Part shown: positions 51,246-59,449 of the stretch, one piece after another
Layout of the letters: each line of letters starts with the position of its first letter
Position numbering within the stretch: position 1 is the first letter of the stretch
From: Azospirillum lipoferum 4B
Lineage (GTDB): Bacteria; Pseudomonadota; Alphaproteobacteria; Azospirillales; Azospirillaceae
Direction of reading: 5' to 3'
DNA: 64,000 bases
NCBI RefSeq assembly: GCF_000283655.1
Contig: NC_016587.1
Location: forward strand, 1-64,000
Program-made: the position numbers and the translations under genes
The notes under the pieces: generated by a model
Told to the model about the DNA's origin: nothing
The model's input: the letters and a program-made list of their open reading frames with translations, nothing else
Database searches by the model: none

Positions 51246-51779
51246 ATGACCAGGACCAAGCAGGACGGCGAGGTTGCCCTCGCGACCGTCGATCCCGGCG
51301 ATCTGCCGGCCTTCAAGGCGGTTATGGAGGCGTCCTTCGCGGTCGCCGTCATCGAGGAGTTCGGCTCCGTTGAGGAGGGCTCGATCCCCTCGGGCAGCGA
51401 TCTCGACGAATCCATGACGGCGCCGGGCACCGAGCTTCTGCATATCCTTTGCGACGGCCAAAGGGTCGGCGGCGCCGTCGTCGTGATCGACGAGGCGACG
51501 CAGCGCAATTCGCTGGACCTCTTCTTCCTGTCGCCGGCACAGCATGGCCGGGGACTGGGCTTCAAGGCCTGGATGGCGATCGAGCGGCGCTATCCCAAGA
51601 CGCGCGTCTGGCAGACCCACACGCCCTATTTCGAGAAGCGCAACATCCACTTCTATGTGAACAAGTGCGGCTTCAGGATCGTCGAGTTCTTCAGCGACCG
51701 CCACCCGGATCCGCACCACCCCGGCCCGTCCGGCCTGCCCGGCGGCGGCGAGATGTTCCGCTTCGAGAAGGTGATGTAG
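51246..51779 (+). CDS. GNAT-family N-acetyltransferase
   Basis: The 177-residue protein has the GNAT core: VDPGDLPAFKAVMEASFAVAVI, then GAVVVIDEATQRNSLDLFFLSPAQHGRGLGFKAWMAIERRYP with the acetyl-CoA pyrophosphate loop QHGRGLG, and WQTHTPYFEKRNIHFYVNKCGFRIVEFF. The substrate is unknown. It starts 29 bases after rpoH and could share its transcript. The ribosome site is weak. Confidence 0.85.
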   Translation: MTRTKQDGEVALATVDPGDLPAFKAVMEASFAVAVIEEFGSVEEGSIPSGSDLDESMTAPGTELLHILCDGQRVGGAVVVIDEATQRNSLDLFFLSPAQHGRGLGFKAWMAIERRYPKTRVWQTHTPYFEKRNIHFYVNKCGFRIVEFFSDRHPDPHHPGPSGLPGGGEMFRFEKVM

Positions 51780-51792
51780 GCCCCCTCCGGGC

Positions 51793-52419
51793 CTACAGCT
51801 TCTCCGCGATCAGCCGGAGGCCGAAGGCCGCCAGGACCGAACCGATGGCGCGCTCGATCCACTGGCCGAACCGCTCGAACGCCGCCCGCGCCGCACGCGA
51901 GGACAGCAGGAAGATCACCGCCCCATACCAGAGGAGTTCCACGGCGAACCCACCGCCGAGAATGACGATCTTGGCCCATAGCGCCGTCTCCGTCGGGATG
52001 GCGACGGCGTAGAGTCCGATGAAGAAGGTGATGCCCTTCGGGTTGGCCAGATTGACGACCGCCCCCATCCGCAAGCCGCGCCAGGCACCGACGGACGCGA
52101 CCACGCCCTGCTGTGCCGCGGCAGCCGGCCGGGAGGCGAACCAGGCCATCACCCCGAGATAGATCAGGTAACAGCCGCCGACGATCTGGACGAGGCTGGC
52201 GAACCAACCGATCCGCGTCAGCACCAGAGCCAGCCCCGTCATGGTCAGGACGGCGTAAACGAAGGAGGCGACCGCAAAGCCCAAGGTCGCCCCCAGGGCG
52301 GCGGGACGCGCCCCGGAAATGGCGAGCCGGGAAATGAGCGCGAAATTCGGACCCGGGCTCACGACCACAGCCGTGTACAGCCCGAGAGCTGTTGCAATGA
52401 CGAAAAGCTCTTGAGTCAT
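51793..52419 (-). CDS. LysE/RhtB-family amino-acid exporter
   Basis: The 208-residue inner-membrane protein has about six hydrophobic segments. The N-terminal TALGLYTAVVVSPGPNFALISRLAISGARPAALGATLGFA is the hallmark LysE/RhtB region with the VSPGPNF motif, and GAVVNLANPKGITFFIGLYAV is a second family signature. It likely exports a small amino acid or derivative. It is convergent with the GNAT gene, 13 bases apart. Confidence 0.9.
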   Translation of the reverse strand: MTQELFVIATALGLYTAVVVSPGPNFALISRLAISGARPAALGATLGFAVASFVYAVLTMTGLALVLTRIGWFASLVQIVGGCYLIYLGVMAWFASRPAAAAQQGVVASVGAWRGLRMGAVVNLANPKGITFFIGLYAVAIPTETALWAKIVILGGGFAVELLWYGAVIFLLSSRAARAAFERFGQWIERAIGSVLAAFGLRLIAEKL

Positions 52420-52468
52420 GGCTGGCTCCCAATAGATGCCGTGCCTTTATCCAAGGCGGCTGAACGCT

Positions 52469-52813
52469 CTACGCCTTCACATACACCCAGGCCTCGGCCC
52501 CCGACTTCAGGCGGACCATGACGCGCCTGTAATCGGCGACCTCATAGGAATCGGCGGCGGCCAGCTCCGCCGCGGTGATCTCGAACAGGGTGCCGGCCAC
52601 CTCGTCGGCCGGGTCGCCGCTCTCGACGACCACGGGGTGGAAGCGCTTGCCGCTGGTGCGGATCACCTCCGGGTCGGTGATCTCCAGCATGTCGCAGCGA
52701 TAGCCCGGCATGGCATCCGCCCGCCCGGCCAGCAGCCGGCCGAAGGACGCCAGTTGCACAGTCTCCTGCTGCAGGGTGCCGTAGGAGAAGAGGCGCACGG
52801 AATTGTCGGACAT
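52469..52813 (-). CDS. gamma-glutamylcyclotransferase family protein
   Basis: The 114-residue protein begins SVRLFSYGTLQQETVQLASFGRLLAG, with the YGTL motif that binds the glutamyl group. ADEVAGTLFEITAAELAAADSYEVADYRRV contains the catalytic-type Glu (EITAAEL). The size fits the small AIG2/GGCT branch. The substrate is unknown; family members act on gamma-glutamyl amino acids or amines. It is followed closely on the same strand by the PhzF gene upstream (18-base gap), suggesting a pair. Confidence 0.82.
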   Translation of the reverse strand: MSDNSVRLFSYGTLQQETVQLASFGRLLAGRADAMPGYRCDMLEITDPEVIRTSGKRFHPVVVESGDPADEVAGTLFEITAAELAAADSYEVADYRRVMVRLKSGAEAWVYVKA

Positions 52814-52831
52814 GGATGATCCTCCCCCGCA

Positions 52832-53650
52832 TCACACCAGGATCGAGCCTTCGAGATACAGCACCGCCTGCCCGCCGATCTTCACCCGGTCGCCGGCCAG
52901 CTCGCACAGCAGCTCGCCGCCGCGGGCCGAGACCTGACGCGCCGTCAGCACCGTCTTGCCCAGCCGCTCCGCCCAGTAAGGCGTCAGCATGCAGTGGGTT
53001 GAGCCGGTGACCGGATCCTCCGGGATGCCCTGGGCCGGGGCGAACAGGCGTGACACGAAATCGACCCCGCCCTCTCCCGAAGCATCGCCGGGCGCGGTGA
53101 CGCAGACCGCCCACTTGTCCAGCTTCGACAGAAGCGCCATGTCCGGCGCCAGCGCCCGCACCGCATCGGCCGACTCGTAGACCACCAGATAGTCGCGCCC
53201 GCTCAGGATCGCGACCGGCGCCGGCCCGCCCAGCGCCGCCAGCAGGGTCGGATCGGGGGTCTCCGCCGGCTGGGGCGGGCGGTTGGGAAAGTCCAGCGTG
53301 TAGCGGTCGCCGTCGCGGGTGACCGTCAGCGTGCCGGCCTGCCGGGTGGCGAAGTCCATACGCCCGCGGCCGGGCTCCAGGATGGTGGCGATGACGAAGG
53401 CGGTCGCCAGCGTGGCGTGGCCGCACAGATCGACCTCCACCGCCGGGGTGAACCAGCGCAGCTCATAGCCCTCACCATTTCGGATGAAGAAGGCGGTCTC
53501 CGCCAGATTGTTCTCCGCCGCGATGGCCTGGAGCTGCGGATCGGGCAGCCAGGACTCCAGCGGCACGACCGCCGCCGGATTGCCGGCGAAGACGCGGTCG
53601 GTGAAGGCATCGACCTGATAGATGGGCAGGCGCATGGCTTTCCCGGTCAT
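52832..53650 (-). CDS. PhzF-family isomerase/epimerase
   Basis: The 272-residue protein begins with LPIYQVDAFTDRVFAGNPAAVVPL, then NNLAETAFF with the catalytic Glu, ELRWFTPAVEVDLCGHATLATAFV, and DPVTGSTHCMLTPYWAERLGK. These are the duplicated diaminopimelate-epimerase-like halves typical of PhzF/YddE proteins. No phenazine genes are nearby, so a role in phenazine synthesis is unlikely. I used the ATG at 53650, which has AAGGGA upstream; the ATG at 53635 (MRLPIYQ) is an alternative matching the usual family start. Confidence 0.85.
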   Translation of the reverse strand: MTGKAMRLPIYQVDAFTDRVFAGNPAAVVPLESWLPDPQLQAIAAENNLAETAFFIRNGEGYELRWFTPAVEVDLCGHATLATAFVIATILEPGRGRMDFATRQAGTLTVTRDGDRYTLDFPNRPPQPAETPDPTLLAALGGPAPVAILSGRDYLVVYESADAVRALAPDMALLSKLDKWAVCVTAPGDASGEGGVDFVSRLFAPAQGIPEDPVTGSTHCMLTPYWAERLGKTVLTARQVSARGGELLCELAGDRVKIGGQAVLYLEGSILV

Positions 53651-53701
53651 TGTAGGGATCCCTTACGTCTTGGGGGAATTCGATTCGGAGAAAACGGGAG
53701 T

Positions 53702-54730
53702 TCAGCCCGCCTGCACCAGCGCGGAGAAGCGGGAAAGATCGACGTTGCCGCCGGTGACGACGATGCCGACGCGCTTGCCGCGCACGTCGATCTTGCCGGA
53801 CAGCACCGCGGCGGCGGCGAGGCAGCCGGTCGGCTCGACCAGCATCTTCATCCGGCTGGCGAAGAAACGCATGGCGTCGACCAGCTGCTCGTCGGTGACG
53901 GTGTCGATGTCGTCGACCAGCCGCTGAATCACCGGGAAGGTCAGCTGGCCGACCGCGCGGCTCTGGGCGCCGTCGGCGATGGTCTTGGGCGCGTCGATGC
54001 GGACGATTTCGCCGCTGCGCAGGCTCTGCTGGGCGTCGTTGCCGGCCTCCGGCTCGACGCCGATCACGCGGCAGCCGGGATTGAGGGTCTTGGCGGCAAC
54101 GACGCAGCCGGACAGCAGACCGCCGCCGCCGGTCGGCACGACCAGCAGGTCCAGCGGTGCCCCGCCTCCCGCCAGAACCTCCTCGATCAGTTCCTTGGCG
54201 ACGGTGCCCTGGCCGGCCATCACATGGGGATGGTCGAAGGGCGGGATCAGGACGCCGCCCCGCTCCTCCAGCACACGGGCGACAGCGGCGTCGGGCGGCT
54301 CGGCATAGCGGTCGTACAGAACCACGTCGGCACCATAGCCGCGCGTCGCCGCCAGCTTGGCCGCCGGGGCGTCCTGCGGCATGACGATGGTGGACCTCAC
54401 CCGCAGCATCGACGCGGCCAACGCCAACGCCTGGGCATGGTTGCCCGACGAATAGGCGACGACGCCCAGCGCGCGCTGGAGCGGGGTGAAGCGCGATACG
54501 GCGTTGTAGGCGCCCCGGATCTTGAAGGCGCCGGTGCGCTGGAAATTCTCGCACTTGAACAGCAGCTCACCGCCGGTCAGCGTGTCGGCGGTGCGGCTGG
54601 TCAGCATCGGCGTGCGGTGGGCGACGCCGGCGATCCGCTCCGCCGCCCCCGCCACGTCGGCGTAGGAGATGGCGAGGCCCGCGGTGTCGATCCTGCTGTC
54701 GGCCCCGCTGCTGATGATCGTATCGGGCAT
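53702..54730 (-). CDS. threonine dehydratase/serine racemase-like PLP lyase
   Basis: The 342-residue fold-type II PLP enzyme has the PLP Lys in FQRTGAFKIRGAYNAV, SSGNHAQALALAASM that holds the phosphate-side substrate, and the Gly loop VVPTGGGGLLSG. The absence of a C-terminal ACT regulatory domain separates it from biosynthetic IlvA, so it may be a catabolic threonine/serine dehydratase, a threo-3-hydroxyaspartate dehydratase or a serine racemase. VEPTGCLAAAAVLSGK near the end is typical of this group. It lies 51 bases upstream of the PhzF gene on the same strand. Confidence 0.85.
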   Translation of the reverse strand: MPDTIISSGADSRIDTAGLAISYADVAGAAERIAGVAHRTPMLTSRTADTLTGGELLFKCENFQRTGAFKIRGAYNAVSRFTPLQRALGVVAYSSGNHAQALALAASMLRVRSTIVMPQDAPAAKLAATRGYGADVVLYDRYAEPPDAAVARVLEERGGVLIPPFDHPHVMAGQGTVAKELIEEVLAGGGAPLDLLVVPTGGGGLLSGCVVAAKTLNPGCRVIGVEPEAGNDAQQSLRSGEIVRIDAPKTIADGAQSRAVGQLTFPVIQRLVDDIDTVTDEQLVDAMRFFASRMKMLVEPTGCLAAAAVLSGKIDVRGKRVGIVVTGGNVDLSRFSALVQAG

Positions 54731-54755
54731 GGCGGCGGTGCTCCTCCCGGATGTC

Positions 54756-55190
54756 TTAGTCCAGATCGGTGAACAGGAAGGCCTGCCCGTGCCGCGTCAG
54801 CCCGGCCTGCTCATAGAAGCTGACGGCCTTGGGTGCGGACAGCAGCAGGCACATGGTGCCCGGCCCCATCGCGTCGCGGGTGCGGCGCATCAATTCTTTG
54901 CCGATGCCGCGCCCCTGCAGGGCGCGGTCGACGGCGAGGTCGGACAGGTAGCAGCAATAGACGAAGTCGGTGATCGACCGGGCGACGCCGACCAGCCGGC
55001 CGTCGGCCCTTGCGGTGACGATCAGGCCGGCGTTGCGCAGCATCGCCTCCACCCGCGGGCGGTCGCCCACGGGCCGGCGTTCCGCCAGCCCGGAGCGTTC
55101 CAGAACGTCGATGAACGCATCCGCGCTCAGCTCCGGTTCCACCGCGTAGTCGATCCGCATGGCGTCGCCGTGAACGGATTTGTCGGCCAT
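54756..55190 (-). CDS. GNAT-family N-acetyltransferase
   Basis: The 144-residue protein has the acetyl-CoA-binding motif DLAVDRALQGRGIGKELMRRTRDAMG and the C-terminal SAPKAVSFYEQAGLTRHGQAFLFTDLD, typical of small GNAT enzymes. The target is unknown. An ATG ten codons downstream (MRIDYAVEPEL) could also be the start. It lies between the dehydratase-like gene and a DUF1127 gene, all on the minus strand. Confidence 0.85.
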   Translation of the reverse strand: MADKSVHGDAMRIDYAVEPELSADAFIDVLERSGLAERRPVGDRPRVEAMLRNAGLIVTARADGRLVGVARSITDFVYCCYLSDLAVDRALQGRGIGKELMRRTRDAMGPGTMCLLLSAPKAVSFYEQAGLTRHGQAFLFTDLD

Positions 55191-55194
55191 CGTC

Positions 55195-55446
55195 TCATCC
55201 CCGCCAGAACGGCTTCGTCACTTCCTGTTCCACCTGGGACCGGCTGAGGCCGATGTCCTTCAGCTGATGGTCGTCGAGGTGCATCAGCGCATAGCGTTGT
55301 TTGCGCCGTTCCAGCGCGGAGAACAACAGGTCGAGCATCCGCCAGAGGGGGCGCGAGGCGACACGGGTGACGCGGTCGGCGGCCGGGACGGCGCCCGGGG
55401 CTGCCGTGAAAGTGCCGGAACTGCGGGTCACGTCTGTGTGGCGCAT
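55195..55446 (-). CDS. DUF1127 (YjiS-like) small protein
   Basis: The 83-residue protein carries the C-terminal DUF1127 motif: LERRKQRYALMHLDDHQLKDIGLSRSQVEQE, ending TKPFWRG. Family members in alphaproteobacteria are small Arg-rich proteins, some binding RNA and affecting phosphate or carbon metabolism. The start MRHTDVT is chosen because GGAGG lies six bases upstream of the ATG. It stops four bases before the GNAT gene. The intergenic region beyond it (55447-55705) shows no clear gene. Confidence 0.88.
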   Translation of the reverse strand: MRHTDVTRSSGTFTAAPGAVPAADRVTRVASRPLWRMLDLLFSALERRKQRYALMHLDDHQLKDIGLSRSQVEQEVTKPFWRG

Positions 55447-55705
55447 CGGATCCTCCATAATCTGGCGCACATCGCTCGAACAATCGAGACAATCAGGATT
55501 ATGAAGACGTAATCGGCGGGGTCAAACGGAACATTGTCACCATTACATTTCCGATATCGGATGTATCTTTTCGGCCACAGGGAGGATTCCGCCACCGGCG
55601 GACCGGAGAAACCCCTTGGAATACAAAGAGGTCCAACGATCCGCCCGGAATGGCTCGCCCGTCCGAATGCTTTGTGTGACAAGCGTCACTGCAATGGCGG
55701 GATTG

Positions 55706-57172
55706 TCATGGCTGCATTGTCTCGCCACGAGGCGCGGCAGGGGGCGCTGCAGGGGGCGCTTGCCGAACCGCTCCCCAGGCGATGGCGAGCGCCACGGCCG
55801 CCAGCGCGGCCCCGACGGCGAAGGTCATGCGGGTGCCCGCCGCGACGGCGTCCGGCGCAGCGGCGGCGGCGTCCGTCCCCACCCCCAGCGCGAACACCAT
55901 CCCCATTGCCGAGGCGCCGGTGACGAGCCCCAGATTGCGCGAGAGACTGAGCAGCCCCGACACCACGCCGCGCCGGTCCTTCTCCACACCCGCCATCACC
56001 GCCGTGTTGTTGGCGGTCTGGAACAGCGCGTAACCCGCGGTGACCACGGCAATCGGTACACTATACCCGGCCACGCCAAGCGTCGCCGGCAGCAGCGCGA
56101 GCAGGATGCAGCCGCCCGCCACGGCACTCAGCCCCAGGATCGTCATGCCCGGCGCACCGAACCGGTCGACCAGCCGGCCGGCCGGAACGCCGGTCAGCGC
56201 CGCCACCAGCGGACCCGCCGACATGGCGATCCCCACCGCCGCCGTTCCCAGCCCCAGGGCGCGGGCGAGGTGGAACGGTCCCACCACCAGCGTCGCCATC
56301 AGCACGGTCGCCACCAGCATGCTCATCAACAGACGGCCGCTCAGCCCCCGGTCACGCAGCATGTCGGTCCGCAGCAGCGGCGACGCCATCGCCTTCTCCA
56401 CTGCCCTCTCCACCGCCAGGAACAGCCCCGCCCCGCCGGCCGCCGCCAGCAGCAGCACGGAGTCGAGCCAACCGTGCCCGCCGGTCATCGCCAGCGCATA
56501 GGCCGCCAACGTCAGCGCGAGGATCAGCGTGCCGGCGATGTCGAACCTCCCCTGCCCGCTTCCCGCCGCCACCCGGTCGGCCGGCAGGCCATGCCGCGCC
56601 AGCAGGAAGGCCGCCACGCCCGGCGGCACGATGACGAGGAAGATCGCCGGCCAGCCGAACGCGGCGATCAGCGCGCCGCCCAGCGTCGGGCCGAGCGCGG
56701 TGCCGATGGCCGACATGGTCCCCATCAGCCCCATCGCCCGGCCGATCCGCGCCTTGGGCACCGTATCGCCGACGAAGGCGGTGGCGAGCGCCATCATCGC
56801 CGCCGCCCCCAGCCCCTGCACCGCCCTTGCGGCGACCAGCATCCACAGGCCGGACGCCGCGGCGGCCACCGCCGACGCCGCCGTGAACAGCGCGATTCCC
56901 GCCAGCAGCAGGCGCCGCCGTCCGACGATGTCCCCCAGCCGCCCGACGCCGACGATCAGCGTGGTGATCGCCAGCAGATAGGCCAGCACCACCCACTGCA
57001 CCTCGCGGAACGGCACCTCGAACGCCGACGCCAGCGCCGGCAGGCCGACATTGGCGATGCTGATGCCGAGCGAGGACAGCAGCATCGCCAGCGCCAGCCC
57101 GGCCAGGCCCCACCGGACCGTCCCGCCCGCCGCCTCCGCGTCCGCATCGCCCTGCGCAACCGCTTGCCTCAT
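55706..57172 (-). CDS. MFS transporter, DHA2 family (14 TM drug exporter type)
   Basis: The 488-residue membrane protein has about fourteen hydrophobic segments. The first reads LAGLALAMLLSSLGISIANVGLPALASAF, followed by VQWVVLAYLLAITTLIVGVGRLGDIVGRRRLLLAG (motif A in GRLGDIVGRR) and ALGPTLGGALIAAFGWPAIFLVIVP (motif C-like). It belongs to the EmrB/QacA group. It is divergent from a LysR-type regulator, which probably controls it. The C-terminus is a Pro/Ala-rich cytoplasmic tail. Confidence 0.9.
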   Translation of the reverse strand: MRQAVAQGDADAEAAGGTVRWGLAGLALAMLLSSLGISIANVGLPALASAFEVPFREVQWVVLAYLLAITTLIVGVGRLGDIVGRRRLLLAGIALFTAASAVAAAASGLWMLVAARAVQGLGAAAMMALATAFVGDTVPKARIGRAMGLMGTMSAIGTALGPTLGGALIAAFGWPAIFLVIVPPGVAAFLLARHGLPADRVAAGSGQGRFDIAGTLILALTLAAYALAMTGGHGWLDSVLLLAAAGGAGLFLAVERAVEKAMASPLLRTDMLRDRGLSGRLLMSMLVATVLMATLVVGPFHLARALGLGTAAVGIAMSAGPLVAALTGVPAGRLVDRFGAPGMTILGLSAVAGGCILLALLPATLGVAGYSVPIAVVTAGYALFQTANNTAVMAGVEKDRRGVVSGLLSLSRNLGLVTGASAMGMVFALGVGTDAAAAAPDAVAAGTRMTFAVGAALAAVALAIAWGAVRQAPPAAPPAAPRGETMQP

Positions 57173-57315
57173 GACACTCCTCCATTTTCAGGTCAGGCGC
57201 CAAGGCTAGGACGCGGGATGACATGGCGGAATGCGCAGCGGTTGCACTGTATTCGTGCATCCGACGCCATGTCCCGACAGAGGTGATCGGGACAAATCAT
57301 GGTACGATCCGGCGC

Positions 57316-58245
57316 ATGACCGCACCCGACCTGAACATGCTCGTCACCCTGGACGCCCTGCTGGCGGAGGGCAGCGTCGCCGGCGCGGCGCGGCGGCTGA
57401 GGCTCAGCCCGTCGGCGATGAGCCGGGCGCTGGCGCGGCTGCGCGCGGCGACCGGCGATCCGCTGCTGGTCAGGGCCGGGCGCGGCCTCGTCCCCACGCC
57501 GCGCGCGCTCGACCTGCGCGACCGCGTGCGCCTGCTGGTGCAGGAGGCGGAGGCGGCGCTGCGCCCGGCCGAGAACCTCGACCTCGGCCAACTCACCCGG
57601 ACCTTCACCCTGCGAACCAGCGACGGCTTCGTCGAGAGCTACGGCGCCGCCCTGCTGACCCGCGTCGCGAGCGAGGCGCCCGGCGTCCGCATCCGCTTCC
57701 TGTCGAAATCGGACAAGGACAGCGGCCCCTTGCGCGACGGCTCGGTCGATCTCGAAACCGGGGTCGTGGTCCAGGACAGCGGACCGGAGCTGCGGGTCCA
57801 GGCCCTGTTCCACGACCGCTTCATCGGCGTCGTCCGCCCCGGCCATCCCTTGTGCGAAGGCGGGATCACCGCCGCCCGTTTCGCCGCCGGGCGCCATGTG
57901 CTGGTGTCGCGGCGCGGCGACGACCGCGGGCTGGTGGACGAGGCGCTGGAGCGGCTGGGGCTGCGGCGCAGCGTCGTCGCGACCGTCGGCGGCTTCGCCG
58001 CGGCGCTGGCGCTGGTGCGCGGCACCGACCTGATCGTCAGCGTGCCCGAACGGCACAGCGCCGGCCTACGCGCCGGCCTCCACAGCTTCGCCCTGCCCTT
58101 CCCCGCCCCGGAGGTGACCGTTTCGCTGCTGTGGCACCCCCGGCTGGACGCCGACGCCGCCCATCGTTGGCTGCGCGGCTGCCTCAGGGACGTAACCGCC
58201 CTCTTCCGGGGCGGCGGCGGAAGCCAGACACGCGATTGCATATGA
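57316..58245 (+). CDS. LysR-family transcriptional regulator
   Basis: The 309-residue protein has the LysR helix-turn-helix (LNMLVTLDALLAEGSVAGAARRLRLSPSAMSRALARLRAATGDPLLVRAGRG) and an effector domain with FTLRTSDGFVESYGAALL and a conserved VSRRGDDRGLVDEALERLGLRRSVVATV. Translation from 57316 (MTAPDLN) is preferred; the frame is open 31 codons further. It is divergent from the DHA2 exporter by about 140 bases, the usual arrangement for a local LysR regulator. Confidence 0.9.
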   Translation: MTAPDLNMLVTLDALLAEGSVAGAARRLRLSPSAMSRALARLRAATGDPLLVRAGRGLVPTPRALDLRDRVRLLVQEAEAALRPAENLDLGQLTRTFTLRTSDGFVESYGAALLTRVASEAPGVRIRFLSKSDKDSGPLRDGSVDLETGVVVQDSGPELRVQALFHDRFIGVVRPGHPLCEGGITAARFAAGRHVLVSRRGDDRGLVDEALERLGLRRSVVATVGGFAAALALVRGTDLIVSVPERHSAGLRAGLHSFALPFPAPEVTVSLLWHPRLDADAAHRWLRGCLRDVTALFRGGGGSQTRDCI

Positions 58246-58322
58246 CCGGCCGCGCCATTGCGCAGCCTCCCACCGGCGCCCTATGCTGATATATCACTAG
58301 AACTCAACATCGGGAGAACGCC

Positions 58323-59381
58323 ATGCAGCCGCCCTACCTTGCCGCCGATCAGCGATACGAGGGCATGAGCTATCGCCGCACCGGCCGCAGCGGGCTCGAC
58401 CTGCCGGCCATCTCACTGGGGCTGTGGCAGAATTTCGGCGGCACCGACGTGTTCGCGACCGGGCGCGCCGTGCTGCGCCGGGCCTTCGACCGCGGCGTCA
58501 CCCATTTCGACCTCGCCAACAATTACGGTCCGCCGCCGGGCTCGGCGGAGGAGAATTTCGGCCGCATCCTCGCCACCGATTTCCGCCCCTACCGCGACCA
58601 GATGGTGATCTCGACCAAGGCCGGCTACGAGATGTGGCCCGGCCCCTACGGCAACTGGGGCTCCCGCAAATATCTGGTCTCCAGCCTGGACCAGAGCCTG
58701 AAGCGGATGGGCCTCGATTACGTCGACATCTTCTATTCGCACCGCGTCGACCCGCGCACGCCGCTGGAGGAGACGATGGGCGCGCTCGACCACATCGTCC
58801 GCCAGGGCAAGGCGCTCTATGTCGGCATCTCCTCCTACTCGCCGGAGATGACGCGGCGGGCGGCCGGCATCCTGAAGGAGCTCGGCACCCCCTGCCTGAT
58901 CCACCAGCCCTCCTACTCCATGCTGAACCGCTGGATCGAGGGCGGATTGCTCGACACGCTGGACGATCTCGGCATGGGCTGCATCGCCTTCTCGCCGATG
59001 GCCCAGGGCATGCTGACCAACAAGTATCTGGGCGGCCAGTCGCAAGGTGAAATGCCTGCCGACGCCCGCGCCGCCAAGGGCGGCACCCTGCGGGCGCATT
59101 TCCTGTCGCCGGAAAACCTGGAGCGCATCCGCGCCCTGGACGCCATCGCCCAGCGGCGCGGCCAGACGCTGGCGCAGATGGCCGTCGCCTGGGTCCTGCG
59201 CGACCCGCGCGTGACCTCCGCCCTGATCGGCGCCCGCAACGTCGAGCAGCTCGACAACTCGCTGGACGCGCTGAACAATCTGTCCTTCACACCGGAGGAA
59301 CTGGCGGAGATCGACACCCACGCCGTCGCCGACGCCGGCATCAACCTGTGGAGCGCCTCCTCCGCCGCGGAAGCCGGCTGA
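58323..59381 (+). CDS. aldo/keto reductase, YghZ/Gpr-like
   Basis: The 352-residue NADPH-dependent reductase begins MSYRRTGRSGLDLPAISLGLWQNFGG and has FDLANNYGPPPGSAEENFGRIL (catalytic Asp and Tyr), VISTKAGYEMWPGPYGNWGSRKYLVSSLDQSLKRM, and the NADP-binding SALIGARNVEQLDNSLDAL. The WPGPYGNWGSRK segment is typical of the YghZ group, which reduces L-glyceraldehyde 3-phosphate and methylglyoxal in E. coli. It has its own upstream region 77 bases after the LysR gene. Confidence 0.9.
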   Translation: MQPPYLAADQRYEGMSYRRTGRSGLDLPAISLGLWQNFGGTDVFATGRAVLRRAFDRGVTHFDLANNYGPPPGSAEENFGRILATDFRPYRDQMVISTKAGYEMWPGPYGNWGSRKYLVSSLDQSLKRMGLDYVDIFYSHRVDPRTPLEETMGALDHIVRQGKALYVGISSYSPEMTRRAAGILKELGTPCLIHQPSYSMLNRWIEGGLLDTLDDLGMGCIAFSPMAQGMLTNKYLGGQSQGEMPADARAAKGGTLRAHFLSPENLERIRALDAIAQRRGQTLAQMAVAWVLRDPRVTSALIGARNVEQLDNSLDALNNLSFTPEELAEIDTHAVADAGINLWSASSAAEAG

Positions 59382-59449
59382 GCATCGCCGCCTGAGAAGA
59401 CGGTTGGGAGGGGCGGCCCCGGCCGCCCTCCCCCACCCTCCGGCCGATC

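Noticed and set aside
52832-53650. Phenazine biosynthesis (phzF)
   Set aside because: Only the broad PhzF family fold is present; no other phenazine genes are nearby.
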